Part shown: piece after piece, positions 25,645-34,738 of the stretch
Position numbering within the stretch: position 1 is the stretch's first letter
How the letters are laid out: each line of letters opens with the position of its first letter
Origin: JACRCG01 sp964524835
Lineage (GTDB): Bacteria; Desulfobacterota; Desulfuromonadia; Geobacterales; Pseudopelobacteraceae
Assembly (NCBI GenBank): GCA_964524835.1
Contig: CAZGEG010000006.1
Coordinates: 1 to 64,000 of the forward strand
DNA length: 64,000 nt
Direction of reading: 5' to 3'
Program-made: the position numbers and the translations under genes
Notes under the pieces: model-generated
What the model was told of the DNA's origin: nothing
The model's database searches: none
The model's input: only the letters and a program-made list of their open reading frames with translations

Positions 25645-26460
25645 ATGCTCGAACGTCTGCAAAAAATAATATCCGCCGCAGGAATCACCTCACGAAGGGC
25701 ATCTGAAGCGTTGATCCAGAATGGCCAGGTTGCCGTCAACGGCGTTGTCGTAACCGAACTGGGGAGCAAGGCCGACCCGTCGAAAGACACCATTACGGTG
25801 GATGGCAAGGCCCTGAAAATCAGCGCACAGCGCCTCTACATCCTGCTCAACAAACCGCCCGGCTATATCACCGCGCTGAAGGATGGCCAGGGGCGGCCGC
25901 TGGTTACCGACCTGCTGAAGGATGTGGCGGATCGCGTCTACCCGGTCGGCCGTCTGGATTACAACACCGAGGGACTGCTGCTGTTGACCAATGACGGAGA
26001 CTGGGCCAATCGGCTGATGCATCCCCGCAATGAAATAGAGAAAGAGTATCACGTCCGGGTACGGGGCAAGGTTATCGATCAGCAGCTGAAGCGGATGGCC
26101 GATGGGGTCGAGCTGGAAGACGGCATGACCGCACCGGCGATCGTGAACCTGGTCAAGAGCGGCGAACAAAACGACTGGATCTCGGTGGCGATCCACGAGG
26201 GGCGCAATCGCCAGGTGCGCAGGATGTGCGAGGCCGTCAGTTTATCGGTGGTACGCCTCAAGCGGATCCGCTACGGCACTCTCATGCTCGGCACGCTGAG
26301 GGCGGGGCAGTTCCGCTACCTTACGGAAGCCGAAGTACGCGAACTGGTCGGCGATCCGGCCGGCCCGCCGCCTGAACGGCAACCGCTGCGCGAAACGCGG
26401 CAGAGACCGGCCCGAACAGAAAAATCAGGAGGAAAAAGCAGTGGAAGAAGGCAGCAGTAG
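25645..26460 (+). CDS. rluB: 23S rRNA pseudouridine synthase, RluB type
   Basis: The 271-aa protein has an N-terminal S4 RNA-binding domain (MLERLQKIISAAGITSRRAS) and the RsuA/RluB/E/F catalytic core with GRLDYNTEGLLLLTNDG, whose Asp is the nucleophile. EGRNRQVRRMCEAV is the family's conserved RNA-binding segment. It should modify U2605 of 23S rRNA; RluB rather than RsuA/E/F is inferred from the S4 domain and the basic tail (about 235-271). ATG 25645 follows AGAAGAGG; a TTG at 25627 is less likely. The next gene starts inside its 3' end. Confidence 0.88.
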   Translation: MLERLQKIISAAGITSRRASEALIQNGQVAVNGVVVTELGSKADPSKDTITVDGKALKISAQRLYILLNKPPGYITALKDGQGRPLVTDLLKDVADRVYPVGRLDYNTEGLLLLTNDGDWANRLMHPRNEIEKEYHVRVRGKVIDQQLKRMADGVELEDGMTAPAIVNLVKSGEQNDWISVAIHEGRNRQVRRMCEAVSLSVVRLKRIRYGTLMLGTLRAGQFRYLTEAEVRELVGDPAGPPPERQPLRETRQRPARTEKSGGKSSGRRQQ

Positions 26461-27298
26461 AAAGTCCGGTTTTTTAGAACGCGTCAGCCGTTTTGTAACC
26501 GGACGCAAGAAGACAACCGAACAGGAAATCTACGACTTCATTGAAGCGTCTGAAGAAGAAGGCCTGGTTAACGAGGAAGAATGCGAGATGATTCGCTCAA
26601 TTTTTTCCCTCGGTACGACAATCGTGCGGGAGGTCATGGTAACCCGTACGGAAATGGCCTGCGTCAGGGTTGATGCCACCGTGCGTGAACTGCTGGACAC
26701 GATCATCGCCTGCGGCCATTCGCGAATCCCGGTGTACGAGGATTCGATCGATAATATCATCGGCCTGCTGTATGCCAAGGATCTCCTCAAGCAGTGGGGC
26801 ACCGATGAGCAGAGCCTCTCCGTTCGCGCGATCATGCGCCCCCCTTACTTCATTCCCGAATCCAAAAACCTGGAGCAGCTGCTGCAGGAGTTCAAGCGGA
26901 AACGCATACACCTGGCGATTGTCATTGACGAGTATGGCGGCACGTCCGGCCTCATCACGATAGAAGACCTGCTGGAACAGATTGTCGGGGATATCCAGGA
27001 CGAATATGACCGCGAGGAGTCGCTCCTGACCGTCAACCCGGATGGCAGCATCACCGCCGACGGGCGTCTCCCGGTCGAGGAGCTCGAAGAGCATTTTAAT
27101 ATCCAGATCGAGCGTGACAATTTCGATTCCGTAGGAGGACTCGCCTTCCATCTGACCGGCAAGATACCGTCGGTCGGAGACATCATCGAAGGCGCCGGAC
27201 TATGCCTGAAAATACTTGATGCCGATCTGAGGCGGGTAAAAAAGGTCGGCATCCGTCCGGCACGCATCGCTGCCGCGGATAGCACGGGGCGTGAGTGA
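26441..27298 (+). CDS. CorC/HlyC-type CBS-pair protein
   Basis: The 285-aa soluble protein has two CBS domains (around residues 60-185, with MVTRTEMACVRVD and IVIDEYGGTSGLITIEDLLE) and a C-terminal CorC/HlyC transporter-associated domain (about 195-280). GTG 26441 is chosen from the perfect RBS CAGGAGG. It overlaps rluB by 20 nt and lnt by 4 nt (GTGA). CorC-lnt neighbours are common in Gram-negatives. A role in metal-ion (Mg/Co) homeostasis is family-level knowledge, not shown here. The lack of a membrane DUF21 domain separates it from full-length CorB-like proteins. Confidence 0.87.
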   Translation: MEEGSSRKSGFLERVSRFVTGRKKTTEQEIYDFIEASEEEGLVNEEECEMIRSIFSLGTTIVREVMVTRTEMACVRVDATVRELLDTIIACGHSRIPVYEDSIDNIIGLLYAKDLLKQWGTDEQSLSVRAIMRPPYFIPESKNLEQLLQEFKRKRIHLAIVIDEYGGTSGLITIEDLLEQIVGDIQDEYDREESLLTVNPDGSITADGRLPVEELEEHFNIQIERDNFDSVGGLAFHLTGKIPSVGDIIEGAGLCLKILDADLRRVKKVGIRPARIAAADSTGRE

Positions 27299-28875
27299 GC
27301 GGATTGATCTCTACGTCGCGGATCATGGAGCTGTTTGACCGCAGGGGGTGGCTGGCGATAGCCAGCGGCATCCTGATCGCCCTCTCCTTCCCGAACCCCT
27401 CCCTCTCCTTCCTGGCCTGGGTTGCCCTGATTCCGCTGCTGATCGCCCTGGAGGAAAGTTCACCGCGAACGGCCTTCCGGATCGGCCTGACCTGCGGCAT
27501 AACCGGGTATGCCTTAATCCTTTACTGGCTCAATATCGTCTTCGTTCGTTACGGCCATCTCCCCTGGTCGGTCAGCATACCGGTCTACCTGCTGCTGGTC
27601 CTCTGGCTGGCGATGTTCTACGGCTTGAGTACCTCAATTGCCCGACTGGGGGAACTGGTGGGCATCAAGGCCGCCTTTACCCTCCCGGTTGCGTGGATCG
27701 CCTTTGATTTCATCCGCTCGTTCCTGTTTTCAGGCTTTGCCTGGGCCATGCTCGGCCACTCCCAGTTCCGCACGCTGCCGCTGATCCAGATTGCCGACCT
27801 TGCGGGCGTCTACGGCATCACCCTGCTGATCGTCCTGGCTAACATCGTCCTGCACCGGGCCCTGCGCGCGGTTTCCGGCGCCGGTGTCCCCTACCCGGTA
27901 AAAAGCGCGGTGGTACTCCTCCTCCTCCTTCTCGGCACGCTTTTCTACGGTTTTGACCGCCTGAACGGATCGGAGACGCCCGATACAAAGCCGCTGCGGG
28001 TGGCACTGATCCAGGGCAATATCCCCCAGGATGTCAAATGGAGTCCCGCATTTCGGGAGCGGACGGTGGACACCTACGAGCGCCTCACCCGGGACGCGGC
28101 CAAAGGTGGCGTCGACCTGATCGTCTGGCCTGAAAGCGCCGTACCTTTTTTCTTCCAGGATGAGCCGCTCCAGGCGGAACGGATCAGGTCTCTGGCGCGG
28201 GAGACCAATGCCTATCTGCTGTTCGGCAGTCCGGCCCATGAGCTCCGCAACGGCAAGAGCACCTTTCTGAACAGCGCCTTTATGATATCACCGGCCGGCG
28301 AGACGGTCGGGAGGGCCGACAAACTCCACCTCGTGCCGCTTGGCGAATATATACCACTGGGAAACATCCTGACCTTCATTAACAAGCTGGTAGTCGGAAT
28401 CGGTGATTTCTCTCCCGGTGAGCGTGCGGTTGCTCTCGATGCGGGGGGCACGAAACTTGGCGTCCAGGTCTGCTACGAAGTCATCTTCCCGGAACTGGCG
28501 CGGCAATATGTCCAGGCCGGAGCCCGCGTCCTGGTCGCGATCACCAACGATGCCTGGTTCGGCCGCTCATCTGCACCGTATCAGCACCTGGCCATCTCGA
28601 CCTTCCGGGCGATCGAGACACGCACGCCGCTGATCCGTGCCGCCAACACCGGAGTAACCGCAATCGTCGACCAGAACGGCCATATTCGCACCATGACCAA
28701 CATTTTTGTGGAAGCGTATCGTACCGGCGAAGTTCAGCCGGGGAGCGGCAGGTCGCTCTACCTTACGATCGGTGACTCCCCGGCCTGGCTCTGCGTGCTG
28801 CTGACCGCCGGCGTCGCCCTGCTGGTCTGGTTCAAACGAAAAAACATACTTTTCAACTCAAGTAAGGAGCACTAG
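27295..28875 (+). CDS. lnt: Apolipoprotein N-acyltransferase
   Basis: The 526-aa enzyme adds the third acyl chain to lipoproteins at the inner membrane. Multiple N-terminal transmembrane helices (about residues 15-225) precede a nitrilase domain with predicted catalytic Glu (LIVWPESAVPFFF), Lys (LHLVPLGEYIPLG) and Cys (GVQVCYEVIFPELAR); all are present. One helix closes the C-terminus. GTG 27295 overlaps the upstream stop; ATG 27325 is the alternative, giving 516 aa. prfB follows at once. Confidence 0.94.
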   Translation: MSGLISTSRIMELFDRRGWLAIASGILIALSFPNPSLSFLAWVALIPLLIALEESSPRTAFRIGLTCGITGYALILYWLNIVFVRYGHLPWSVSIPVYLLLVLWLAMFYGLSTSIARLGELVGIKAAFTLPVAWIAFDFIRSFLFSGFAWAMLGHSQFRTLPLIQIADLAGVYGITLLIVLANIVLHRALRAVSGAGVPYPVKSAVVLLLLLLGTLFYGFDRLNGSETPDTKPLRVALIQGNIPQDVKWSPAFRERTVDTYERLTRDAAKGGVDLIVWPESAVPFFFQDEPLQAERIRSLARETNAYLLFGSPAHELRNGKSTFLNSAFMISPAGETVGRADKLHLVPLGEYIPLGNILTFINKLVVGIGDFSPGERAVALDAGGTKLGVQVCYEVIFPELARQYVQAGARVLVAITNDAWFGRSSAPYQHLAISTFRAIETRTPLIRAANTGVTAIVDQNGHIRTMTNIFVEAYRTGEVQPGSGRSLYLTIGDSPAWLCVLLTAGVALLVWFKRKNILFNSSKEH

Positions 28876-28877
28876 CC

Positions 28878-29997
28878 ATGTACCGTGAAGAAACTGCAAA
28901 AGTGAAGGATTGTGAAGAGCGGATCGCCAAGCTTCGGGGGGCTCTTTGACGTAGATGCCAAACGTGAATCGATCATGGAGATCGAATCGATCATGGCCGA
29001 ACCCGGATTCTGGGACGATTCCACAAAATCCCGGGAGATCATCAAGAAACGGACGACGCTGGAAAAGATCGTCCAGACCTGGGATGGACTCCAGCGCCAG
29101 ACGGAGGATATCCGTGTAATGATCGAACTGGGTGAAGAGGTCCAGGATGCCGACACGCTGGCGGAAGTCGGCGTCATGACCGCCCGGCTGATTCAGGAGC
29201 TGGAGGCGGCCGAGTTCCAGCGCATGCTCTCCGGCCCCCATGACCGCAACTCCTGCTTTATCACCATCAATCCGGGTGCGGGCGGCACCGAGTCCCAGGA
29301 CTGGGCCGAGATGATCCTGCGCATGTATCTCCGTTATTGCGAGAAAAAGGGATGGAAGACCGTCATCACCGAGTATCAGGCCGGCGATGAAGCCGGGCTC
29401 AAATCGGCAACCTTCAATGTCAGCGGCGAATACGCCTACGGCTACCTCAGGGCGGAAGCCGGCATTCACCGCCTGGTCCGCATATCTCCCTTTGACAGCA
29501 ATGCCCGTCGCCATACCTCTTTTGCCTCGATGTACGCCTTCCCGGAAATTGAAGAGGACGATATCGATATCAAAATCAGCGACTCCGACCTGAGGGTGGA
29601 CACCTTCCGCTCCGGAGGAGCCGGCGGGCAACATGTCAATACCACCGATTCGGCCGTCCGCATTACCCATATTCCCTCCGGGATCATCGTCGCCTGCCAG
29701 TCAGAGCGGAGCCAGATTTCCAACCGCGCCACCGCGATGAAGGTACTGCGGGCAAAGCTGTACGAGCGGGAGGTGGAGGATCGCAAGGACAAGGCCTCCG
29801 AAATCGCCGCTGAAAAGAAGGAAATCGGCTGGGGAAGCCAGATCCGCTCCTATGTGCTGCACCCCTACAAGATGGTCAAGGATCTGCGCACCGGCGTTGA
29901 ATCCGGCAACCCTGATGCGGTGCTGGATGGCAATCTGGAGGAATTTGTCATAGCGTACCTGATGGGGGTCAGGCGTAACGTCGGGGATGTGGAATAA
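28878..29997 (+). CDS. prfB: Peptide chain release factor 2 with programmed +1 frameshift
   Basis: RF2 decodes UGA and UAA. ATG 28878 follows AAGGAGC. The zero frame gives MYREETAKVKDC and ends at TGA 28947-28949 after 23 codons; the +1 frame continues DVDAKRESIMEIESIM to 29997, giving 372 aa. The shift site is CTT-TGA-C (28944-28950) with a G6 run 3 nt upstream acting as the internal Shine-Dalgarno, exactly the classic prfB autoregulatory site. GGQ is intact in FRSGGAGGQHVNT. Annotating only the downstream frame from 28912 would miss the true start. lysS does not follow. Confidence 0.97.
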
Positions 29998-30047
29998 ATG
30001 TAGAATAAATGCGGATATATGCGGTGGGGGACGGTGGGGGGACGGTT

Positions 30048-30103
30048 GTAGAGACGTAGCATGCTACGTCTCTACGTCTCTACGTCTCTACGTCTCTACG
30101 TCG
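30048..30103. repeat. 28-bp perfect palindrome joined to an 8-bp tandem repeat
   Basis: GTAGAGACGTAGC (30048-30060) and its mirror GCTACGTCTCTAC (30063-30075) form a complete 28-bp palindrome around AT. It runs directly into four copies of TCTCTACG (30069-30100) and a partial fifth. It lies between prfB and the convergent DUF1848 gene. The palindrome resembles dispersed GTAGAGACG-type repeats seen in other bacterial genomes, from general knowledge. Confidence 0.75.
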
Positions 30104-30128
30104 TATTGTCCAATGACGTCCGGATGTC

Positions 30129-31040
30129 CTACGTCCCTTCATACCGGCCGATAAGCGCCGGGCTGTCCGGATAATGCTTCCTGCAGTTGCTCTCGATGGT
30201 TCCCGCATTGAAATTGGCGTAGCAGTAGGCGCAGCGGAAACGGCAGCTGTTGTACATGCCCATATCCGCAGATTCGACGCAGTTGCAGGCTTCCCGCTGG
30301 TTTCTATCCTTCCGGCAGGAAACATTGACCCCGAACAGCTCCCGCACCAGTGACCCGTCGACGCAGGCGCCATGACGGATACCGACCGCAGCCAGTTCCA
30401 CACGTTCACAGCAGGAGAATAACTGCAGGTCATGGCGGTCGGCAACTTCCTTGAATCCCCGGGCAACCAGCTCAAGCGACCCGGCATGTTCCGCTGCGGT
30501 GATATCCTCCAGCACAATGCCGCTGCCGCTCAGAGCCGTGCCCAACCTTCCGCCGCCCCGGCCGTAAAAATCGTAGAAACTGAAAATCAGCCTACCGGTT
30601 GCCGCAGACACCTTCCCCGCGATCTTTTCCGCCTGTTCCAGGTGCCATGAGGCAGGCGTTGCAGTGGAAAGTATGACCGGGTCATAGCGCCATACCACCC
30701 GCTTTCGCCCGATGCGCCCTGCCAGTTCAACCATGGTTTCGATGCGCTCCAGCAGCGGCGGGACGTTGGGTTCAAAGGTCGTGTCGTAGGGATTGAGGGT
30801 ATACTGGAAGTAGTAATTCAGACCGCGATCACCCAGCTCATCCAGATGCGGCATGAGGGGGCGCGGATTCTTGGTCCAGAAGCAGACCGCACCGACATCC
30901 TCCGGTTTCAGGCTGAAACGGGAGACCTGCTTGCTGTTGAAGGGGTTGACCCGGTGAAAGTACCCCTCCCGGACACGCGTCATGAACCATTCGGCATAGA
31001 AGGCAGGTATATCGGTGCGCCTGCTGGCGGATACAATCAT
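30129..31040 (-). CDS. DUF1848 family protein
   Basis: The 303-aa protein begins MIVSASRRTDIPAFYAEWFM, the characteristic DUF1848 start; further upstream residues are not family-like. The C-terminal region holds a cysteine cluster (ACNCVESADMG, CRFRCAYCYANF) suggesting an iron-sulfur or zinc site related to the radical SAM/SPL superfamily. FWTKNPRPLMPHLDEL and WRYDPVILS are also typical. Function of the family is not established. It is convergent with prfB, separated by the palindromic repeat. Confidence 0.85.
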   Translation of the reverse strand: MIVSASRRTDIPAFYAEWFMTRVREGYFHRVNPFNSKQVSRFSLKPEDVGAVCFWTKNPRPLMPHLDELGDRGLNYYFQYTLNPYDTTFEPNVPPLLERIETMVELAGRIGRKRVVWRYDPVILSTATPASWHLEQAEKIAGKVSAATGRLIFSFYDFYGRGGGRLGTALSGSGIVLEDITAAEHAGSLELVARGFKEVADRHDLQLFSCCERVELAAVGIRHGACVDGSLVRELFGVNVSCRKDRNQREACNCVESADMGMYNSCRFRCAYCYANFNAGTIESNCRKHYPDSPALIGRYEGT

Positions 31041-31077
31041 GGTGTACGTTTCTGGCACTTCATCACCGAAGCGCTGT

Positions 31078-31284
31078 TTATTTCTCCAGGGGTGCGGGGA
31101 AACAGACATTGTGCGGCAGATTGGCCTTTGCACCGCATTTGGAGCAGACGACAGTCGGTGCACTGCTCAGGTGGTAAGACTCACTGAGCAACCCCATGTG
31201 AGTCAGCCAGCATATATGCCCCCGGTGCATTTCTCCGCAACTGCATTCCGTTTCCGCTATTTGTTTGTCAAAATCATCGTTCAT
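31078..31284 (-). CDS. Small Cys-rich (zinc-ribbon-like) protein
   Basis: The 68-aa product starts at ATG 31284 after AAAGAGGCAGCC. It has ECSCGEMHRGHICWL and VVCSKCGAKANLPHNVC, that is paired CxC and CxxC ligands of a likely zinc ribbon. It is not secreted. No family name is recognised. It lies 37 nt upstream of DUF1848 on the same strand and may be co-transcribed. Confidence 0.6.
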   Translation of the reverse strand: MNDDFDKQIAETECSCGEMHRGHICWLTHMGLLSESYHLSSAPTVVCSKCGAKANLPHNVCFPAPLEK

Positions 31285-31348
31285 GGCTGCCTCTTTTATC
31301 TCGTCGAATATCATGGGGGTTGACCATGGCGTTTTTTTCAGTCCATTA

Positions 31349-31648
31349 TCATTTGCCGTGATTATCCCCCCACAAGTCTCTCCATTGTTGCTGCGGCGTT
31401 CTGTCGTCGCCATACTGGACGATTACCCCGTCCTCCCTCTGATAAGAACATGACCATCCCGGCTTGTCGGCCCCGAAAAACGTCGGGTACTCCTGGCGAT
31501 GATCCAGTGCGTTGTAGGGTTCGGAATAACTACCGTCGTCCTTGGGGGGAGGACAGCGTTCGTCACCGCTATACCATGCATTGTCTCCGTTCTGGCCCTG
31601 CACTGCAGCAAGGCTCGCGGCTAACAAAACAGCTGCACCCGTTCTCAT
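31349..31648 (-). CDS. Small secreted protein of unknown function
   Basis: The 99-aa frame starts at ATG 31648, 6 nt after AAGGAGG. It has a signal peptide (MRTGAAVLLAASLAAVQG) and a Tyr/Trp/Asp-rich mature part with two Cys (RCPPPKDDGSY, WSCSYQREDG) that could pair. No family is recognised. The strong RBS and signal peptide make it a real gene candidate; it precedes the small Cys-rich gene. Confidence 0.6.
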   Translation of the reverse strand: MRTGAAVLLAASLAAVQGQNGDNAWYSGDERCPPPKDDGSYSEPYNALDHRQEYPTFFGADKPGWSCSYQREDGVIVQYGDDRTPQQQWRDLWGDNHGK

Positions 31649-31712
31649 ACGCACCTCCTTCTCACCAAGCCAGAACCGGAACCGTAACTACCACGCCTTT
31701 GCCATTGTATCA

Positions 31713-32186
31713 CTATTTCTTTATTCGTACCGGATCTTTACTTACGAAGCGGGTCAGAATGCGATCAAGAGAAGAAGCGAAGCGCTGCCTGTCTGCCAGG
31801 CCGAATTGTGATGGCCCTCCCTGGACAAACCCATCAGAACGCAATTCCATCATCAGGTCACGCATGGAAAGCCGCTCGCCGACATTCTCCTCCGTATAAA
31901 GTTCGCCCCGCGGGTCGAGGGCTGTTCCTCCGCCGGCAACAATCCTTGCCGCAAGGGGGATATCGGCGGTGATTACCAGATCTTCAGCAGCGGCATGTTC
32001 GGCAATATAGTCGTCTGCCACATCAAAGCCGTCGGTGACGATAACGGATTCGACCAGCCTGCTGTTGTGCTTGGCCAGACTCTGGTTTGCCACAAGCAGA
32101 ACCGGCAGATCAAGTCGCTCGGAGGCACGAAATATTATCTCTTTTATCACCCGTGGGCAGGCATCGGCATCAATCCAAATTTTCAC
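31713..32186 (-). CDS. YaiI/YqxD family protein (UPF0178)
   Basis: The 157-aa protein begins MKIWIDADACPRVIKEII with the paired acidic residues of a PIN-like nuclease fold, continues VADDYIAEHAAAEDLVITAD, and contains DIPLAARIV and the LDPRGELYT loop typical of the family. A nuclease activity is suspected from fold but not established. It is a single gene on the minus strand beside tRNA-Thr. Confidence 0.88.
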   Translation of the reverse strand: MKIWIDADACPRVIKEIIFRASERLDLPVLLVANQSLAKHNSRLVESVIVTDGFDVADDYIAEHAAAEDLVITADIPLAARIVAGGGTALDPRGELYTEENVGERLSMRDLMMELRSDGFVQGGPSQFGLADRQRFASSLDRILTRFVSKDPVRIKK

Positions 32187-32339
32187 AACATATACTCCGC
32201 TGTTTCATCAGGCTTCAAGATGGACTGATCTTCGCTATAACACCATATATTTCCATCTGCAGGATAAATAATACCGAGCACTCTGCAAATCACCAAACAA
32301 AAAGGGCTACAGCAACTTGCCGTAACCCCCTGTTTTTAG

Positions 32340-32415
32340 TGGAGCCATTTGTCGGAATCGAACCGACGACCTCATCATTACGAGTGATGTGCTCTACCAA
32401 CTGAGCTAAAATGGC
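32340..32415 (-). tRNA. tRNA-Thr (CGT anticodon)
   Basis: The minus strand folds as a full cloverleaf: acceptor GCCATTT/AAATGGC, D-arm AGCTCAGTTGGTAGAGC, anticodon stem CATCA/TGATG with loop CTCGTAA (anticodon CGT), T-arm with GGTTCGATTCC, discriminator T and an encoded CCA. It decodes ACG codons. Seventy-six nt including CCA. Confidence 0.97.
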
Positions 32416-32595
32416 AATGCTTCCTCCGGAATTTATGTACCTTTGGAAACAGTGAAATTACCTCAAAGTAGAGGCGACTGTCAATGCCATAAGGCGGGTT
32501 ATGTGCAAATTTCTGCTTTACCACCGCACCGTTTGCGGATACTATCAGCCGGCAGGTGCATTTCTACTCTACTATCAATCCCTCAATGGCGTCCC

Positions 32596-33420
32596 ATGAT
32601 TTTTCGTACATACCTGATACTGCTGCTCAGCTTCACCACCCTTACAGCCCACGCGGCAAAATCTACCGGCATCACCCGGCTCGGCCACGCGATCCAGATG
32701 GGCGCTTTTGCCGATGTTAAAAACGCCGAGCGTTTCACCGCCAGGCTGCAGGCAAAAGGAATTGAAGCATTCTATTTCCGCAAGGACAATGGCGTCTACG
32801 CCGTCCGCTTCGGCGACTTCCCCAGCAGGGAGAAAGCCCGTGCCGCGGCTAAGAGACTGGTGGCGGATCGTATGATCGACAGCTTTTACATCGCCCCCCC
32901 CAATGACGTCGTCTTTAGCACCCCCAAAGGGCCGGGATGGCAAAAGCCGCAACCGGATGAAATTCGCAAGATATCCCCTCCGCTCCAGCCGGTCGTCCCG
33001 AAAGAAACTGCCGAAAAGCCGGAACCGAAGCCCTCGAATGATCAAAAGGACATGGGAGCGATTGCTGCCCGTACCGCCGAACGTTTCGTCGGCATCCCCT
33101 ACCGGTGGGGTGGTGACAACGTAGTGGAGGGGATGGATTGCAGCGGCTTTGTACGGGCGGTCTATAACCTGTGCGGACTCAGCATTCCGCGAACCTCGCG
33201 CGATCAGTTCAAAGCCGGCGACCTGGTTGCAAAAGACGACCTGAAGGATGGCGATCTGGTGTTTTTCGGATCGTCAGTGGACAAGATCAACCACGTCGGC
33301 ATCTATGTCGGCGGCGGCAAGTTCGTTCACGCTCCGCGCCGGGGTGAGGAAATCCGCGTGACCGCGGTCAATGAAAGTTATTTCGAAAAGCGTTTTGTGG
33401 GGGCACGAAGGTATTTTTAG
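32596..33420 (+). CDS. NlpC/P60 cell-wall hydrolase with SPOR domain
   Basis: The 274-aa exported protein has a signal peptide (MIFRTYLILLLSFTTLTAHA), a SPOR-type domain (about residues 30-105, HAIQMGAFADVKNAERFTAR) that binds denuded glycan, a Pro-rich linker, and an NlpC/P60 domain with predicted catalytic Cys182 (GMDCSGFVRAVY) and His233 (INHVGIYVGGG). It should cut peptide stems of peptidoglycan, possibly at septa. ATG 32596 is preferred since the upstream in-frame residues run back to the tRNA region; its RBS is weak, so the start is less certain. Confidence 0.88.
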   Translation: MIFRTYLILLLSFTTLTAHAAKSTGITRLGHAIQMGAFADVKNAERFTARLQAKGIEAFYFRKDNGVYAVRFGDFPSREKARAAAKRLVADRMIDSFYIAPPNDVVFSTPKGPGWQKPQPDEIRKISPPLQPVVPKETAEKPEPKPSNDQKDMGAIAARTAERFVGIPYRWGGDNVVEGMDCSGFVRAVYNLCGLSIPRTSRDQFKAGDLVAKDDLKDGDLVFFGSSVDKINHVGIYVGGGKFVHAPRRGEEIRVTAVNESYFEKRFVGARRYF

Positions 33421-33479
33421 GAGCTCAATTGAACCTCCACCTTTGCAAAGGGGAGAAACAGATATGAGGAGATGTTCTC

Positions 33480-34721
33480 ATGGCAATCATCAAACCATTC
33501 CGGGCCCTGCGCCCGACCAAAAATCTGGCCGAGAAGGTTTCCGCCCTTCCCTACGATGTGATGAATGTCGAGGAAGCGGGTGCCATGGCGGCCGGAAATC
33601 CCATCAGCTTCCTGCATATTTCCCGCCCGGAGATAGATCTTCCGAGGGAGATTGATCCTCATGACGAATCCGTATATCTGCAGGGGAAACTGAATCTTGA
33701 CGAGTTCATCCGGCGCGGGGTATTGACTCAGGACCTTCACGACTGTTTCTACGTCTATCGCCAGCGGATGGGATCAATCAGCCAGACCGGCCTGGTGGTC
33801 TGCGCCAGTGTTGACGACTACCAGTCCGGGGTAATCAAGAAGCACGAACATACCCGGGCCGACAAGGAAGAAGACCGGGTCAAGCATATCGACCGCCTGG
33901 ATGCCAATGACGAACCGGTCTTCTACCTCTCCCGCTCCTGTGCGGAAGTGGAGGGGATTCTCGAAGGGGTTACCAACGGCCCGCCGGAATATGATTTCAT
34001 ATCCGACGACGGCGTCGGTCATACCGCCTGGATCATCACCGATCAGTCCCTGATCGACCGCCTGATCGTCCTGTTTGCCGCTATACCGAGACTGTACGTC
34101 GCCGACGGTCACCATCGCAGCGCAGCCGCAGGAAGGGTGCGCGAACTGCGGCGAGGCGAAAACCCCGCCCACAGCGGGGATGAAGAGTACAATTCGTTCC
34201 TGACGGTCGTGTTCCCCGAAAACCAGCTCAACATCATGCCCTATAACCGTGCCGTCAAAGACCTGAACGGCCGCACCGCTGCCGAGTTCATCACCCAGGT
34301 CGGGAGCAGCTTTGAAATCGCCCCCTCCCCGATTCCAGTAATTCCGGCAGAACGCCACCACTTCGGCATGTATCTGGACGGCGGCTGGCATCACCTGCAT
34401 GCCCGTGCGGCGATCGTCAACGAGGATGATACCGTCGGCAGGCTGGATGTTTCAATCCTGCAGAACTCGCTTCTGGACCCGCTGCTCGGCATCCATAACC
34501 CGCGCACCGACCAGAGGATTCATTTCGTCGGCGGCATACGCGGCAACGATGAGCTGGTCAAGCTGGTGGATTCCGGCGAATACGCCGTGGCTTTCGCCCT
34601 CCATCCGACTTCGATAGCCGAGTTGATCGAACTGGCCGACCAGGATCAGATCATGCCCCCCAAATCGACCTGGTTCGAGCCGAAGCTGCGCAGCGGGCTG
34701 TTCGTGCATCTGCTATCCTGA
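33480..34721 (+). CDS. DUF1015 family protein
   Basis: The 413-aa protein starts MAIIKPFRALRPTKNLAEKV and contains the family landmarks LPYDVMNVEEA, KKHEHTRADKEEDR, LYVADGHHRSAAAGRVR and the C-terminal HPTSIAELIELADQDQIMPP. The RBS is GAGGAG. DUF1015 proteins are widespread in Geobacterales and other anaerobes, but their reaction is not settled. The histidine-rich ADGHHR segment may be catalytic or metal-binding, an inference. It stands alone, with a convergent antitoxin-like gene downstream. Confidence 0.9.
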   Translation: MAIIKPFRALRPTKNLAEKVSALPYDVMNVEEAGAMAAGNPISFLHISRPEIDLPREIDPHDESVYLQGKLNLDEFIRRGVLTQDLHDCFYVYRQRMGSISQTGLVVCASVDDYQSGVIKKHEHTRADKEEDRVKHIDRLDANDEPVFYLSRSCAEVEGILEGVTNGPPEYDFISDDGVGHTAWIITDQSLIDRLIVLFAAIPRLYVADGHHRSAAAGRVRELRRGENPAHSGDEEYNSFLTVVFPENQLNIMPYNRAVKDLNGRTAAEFITQVGSSFEIAPSPIPVIPAERHHFGMYLDGGWHHLHARAAIVNEDDTVGRLDVSILQNSLLDPLLGIHNPRTDQRIHFVGGIRGNDELVKLVDSGEYAVAFALHPTSIAELIELADQDQIMPPKSTWFEPKLRSGLFVHLLS

Positions 34722-34738
34722 ACATCTACCACATACTT

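Noticed and set aside
30064..30103. Tandem TCTCTACG units considered as a CRISPR array
   Set aside because: Units are 8 bp with no spacers; no cas genes are nearby.
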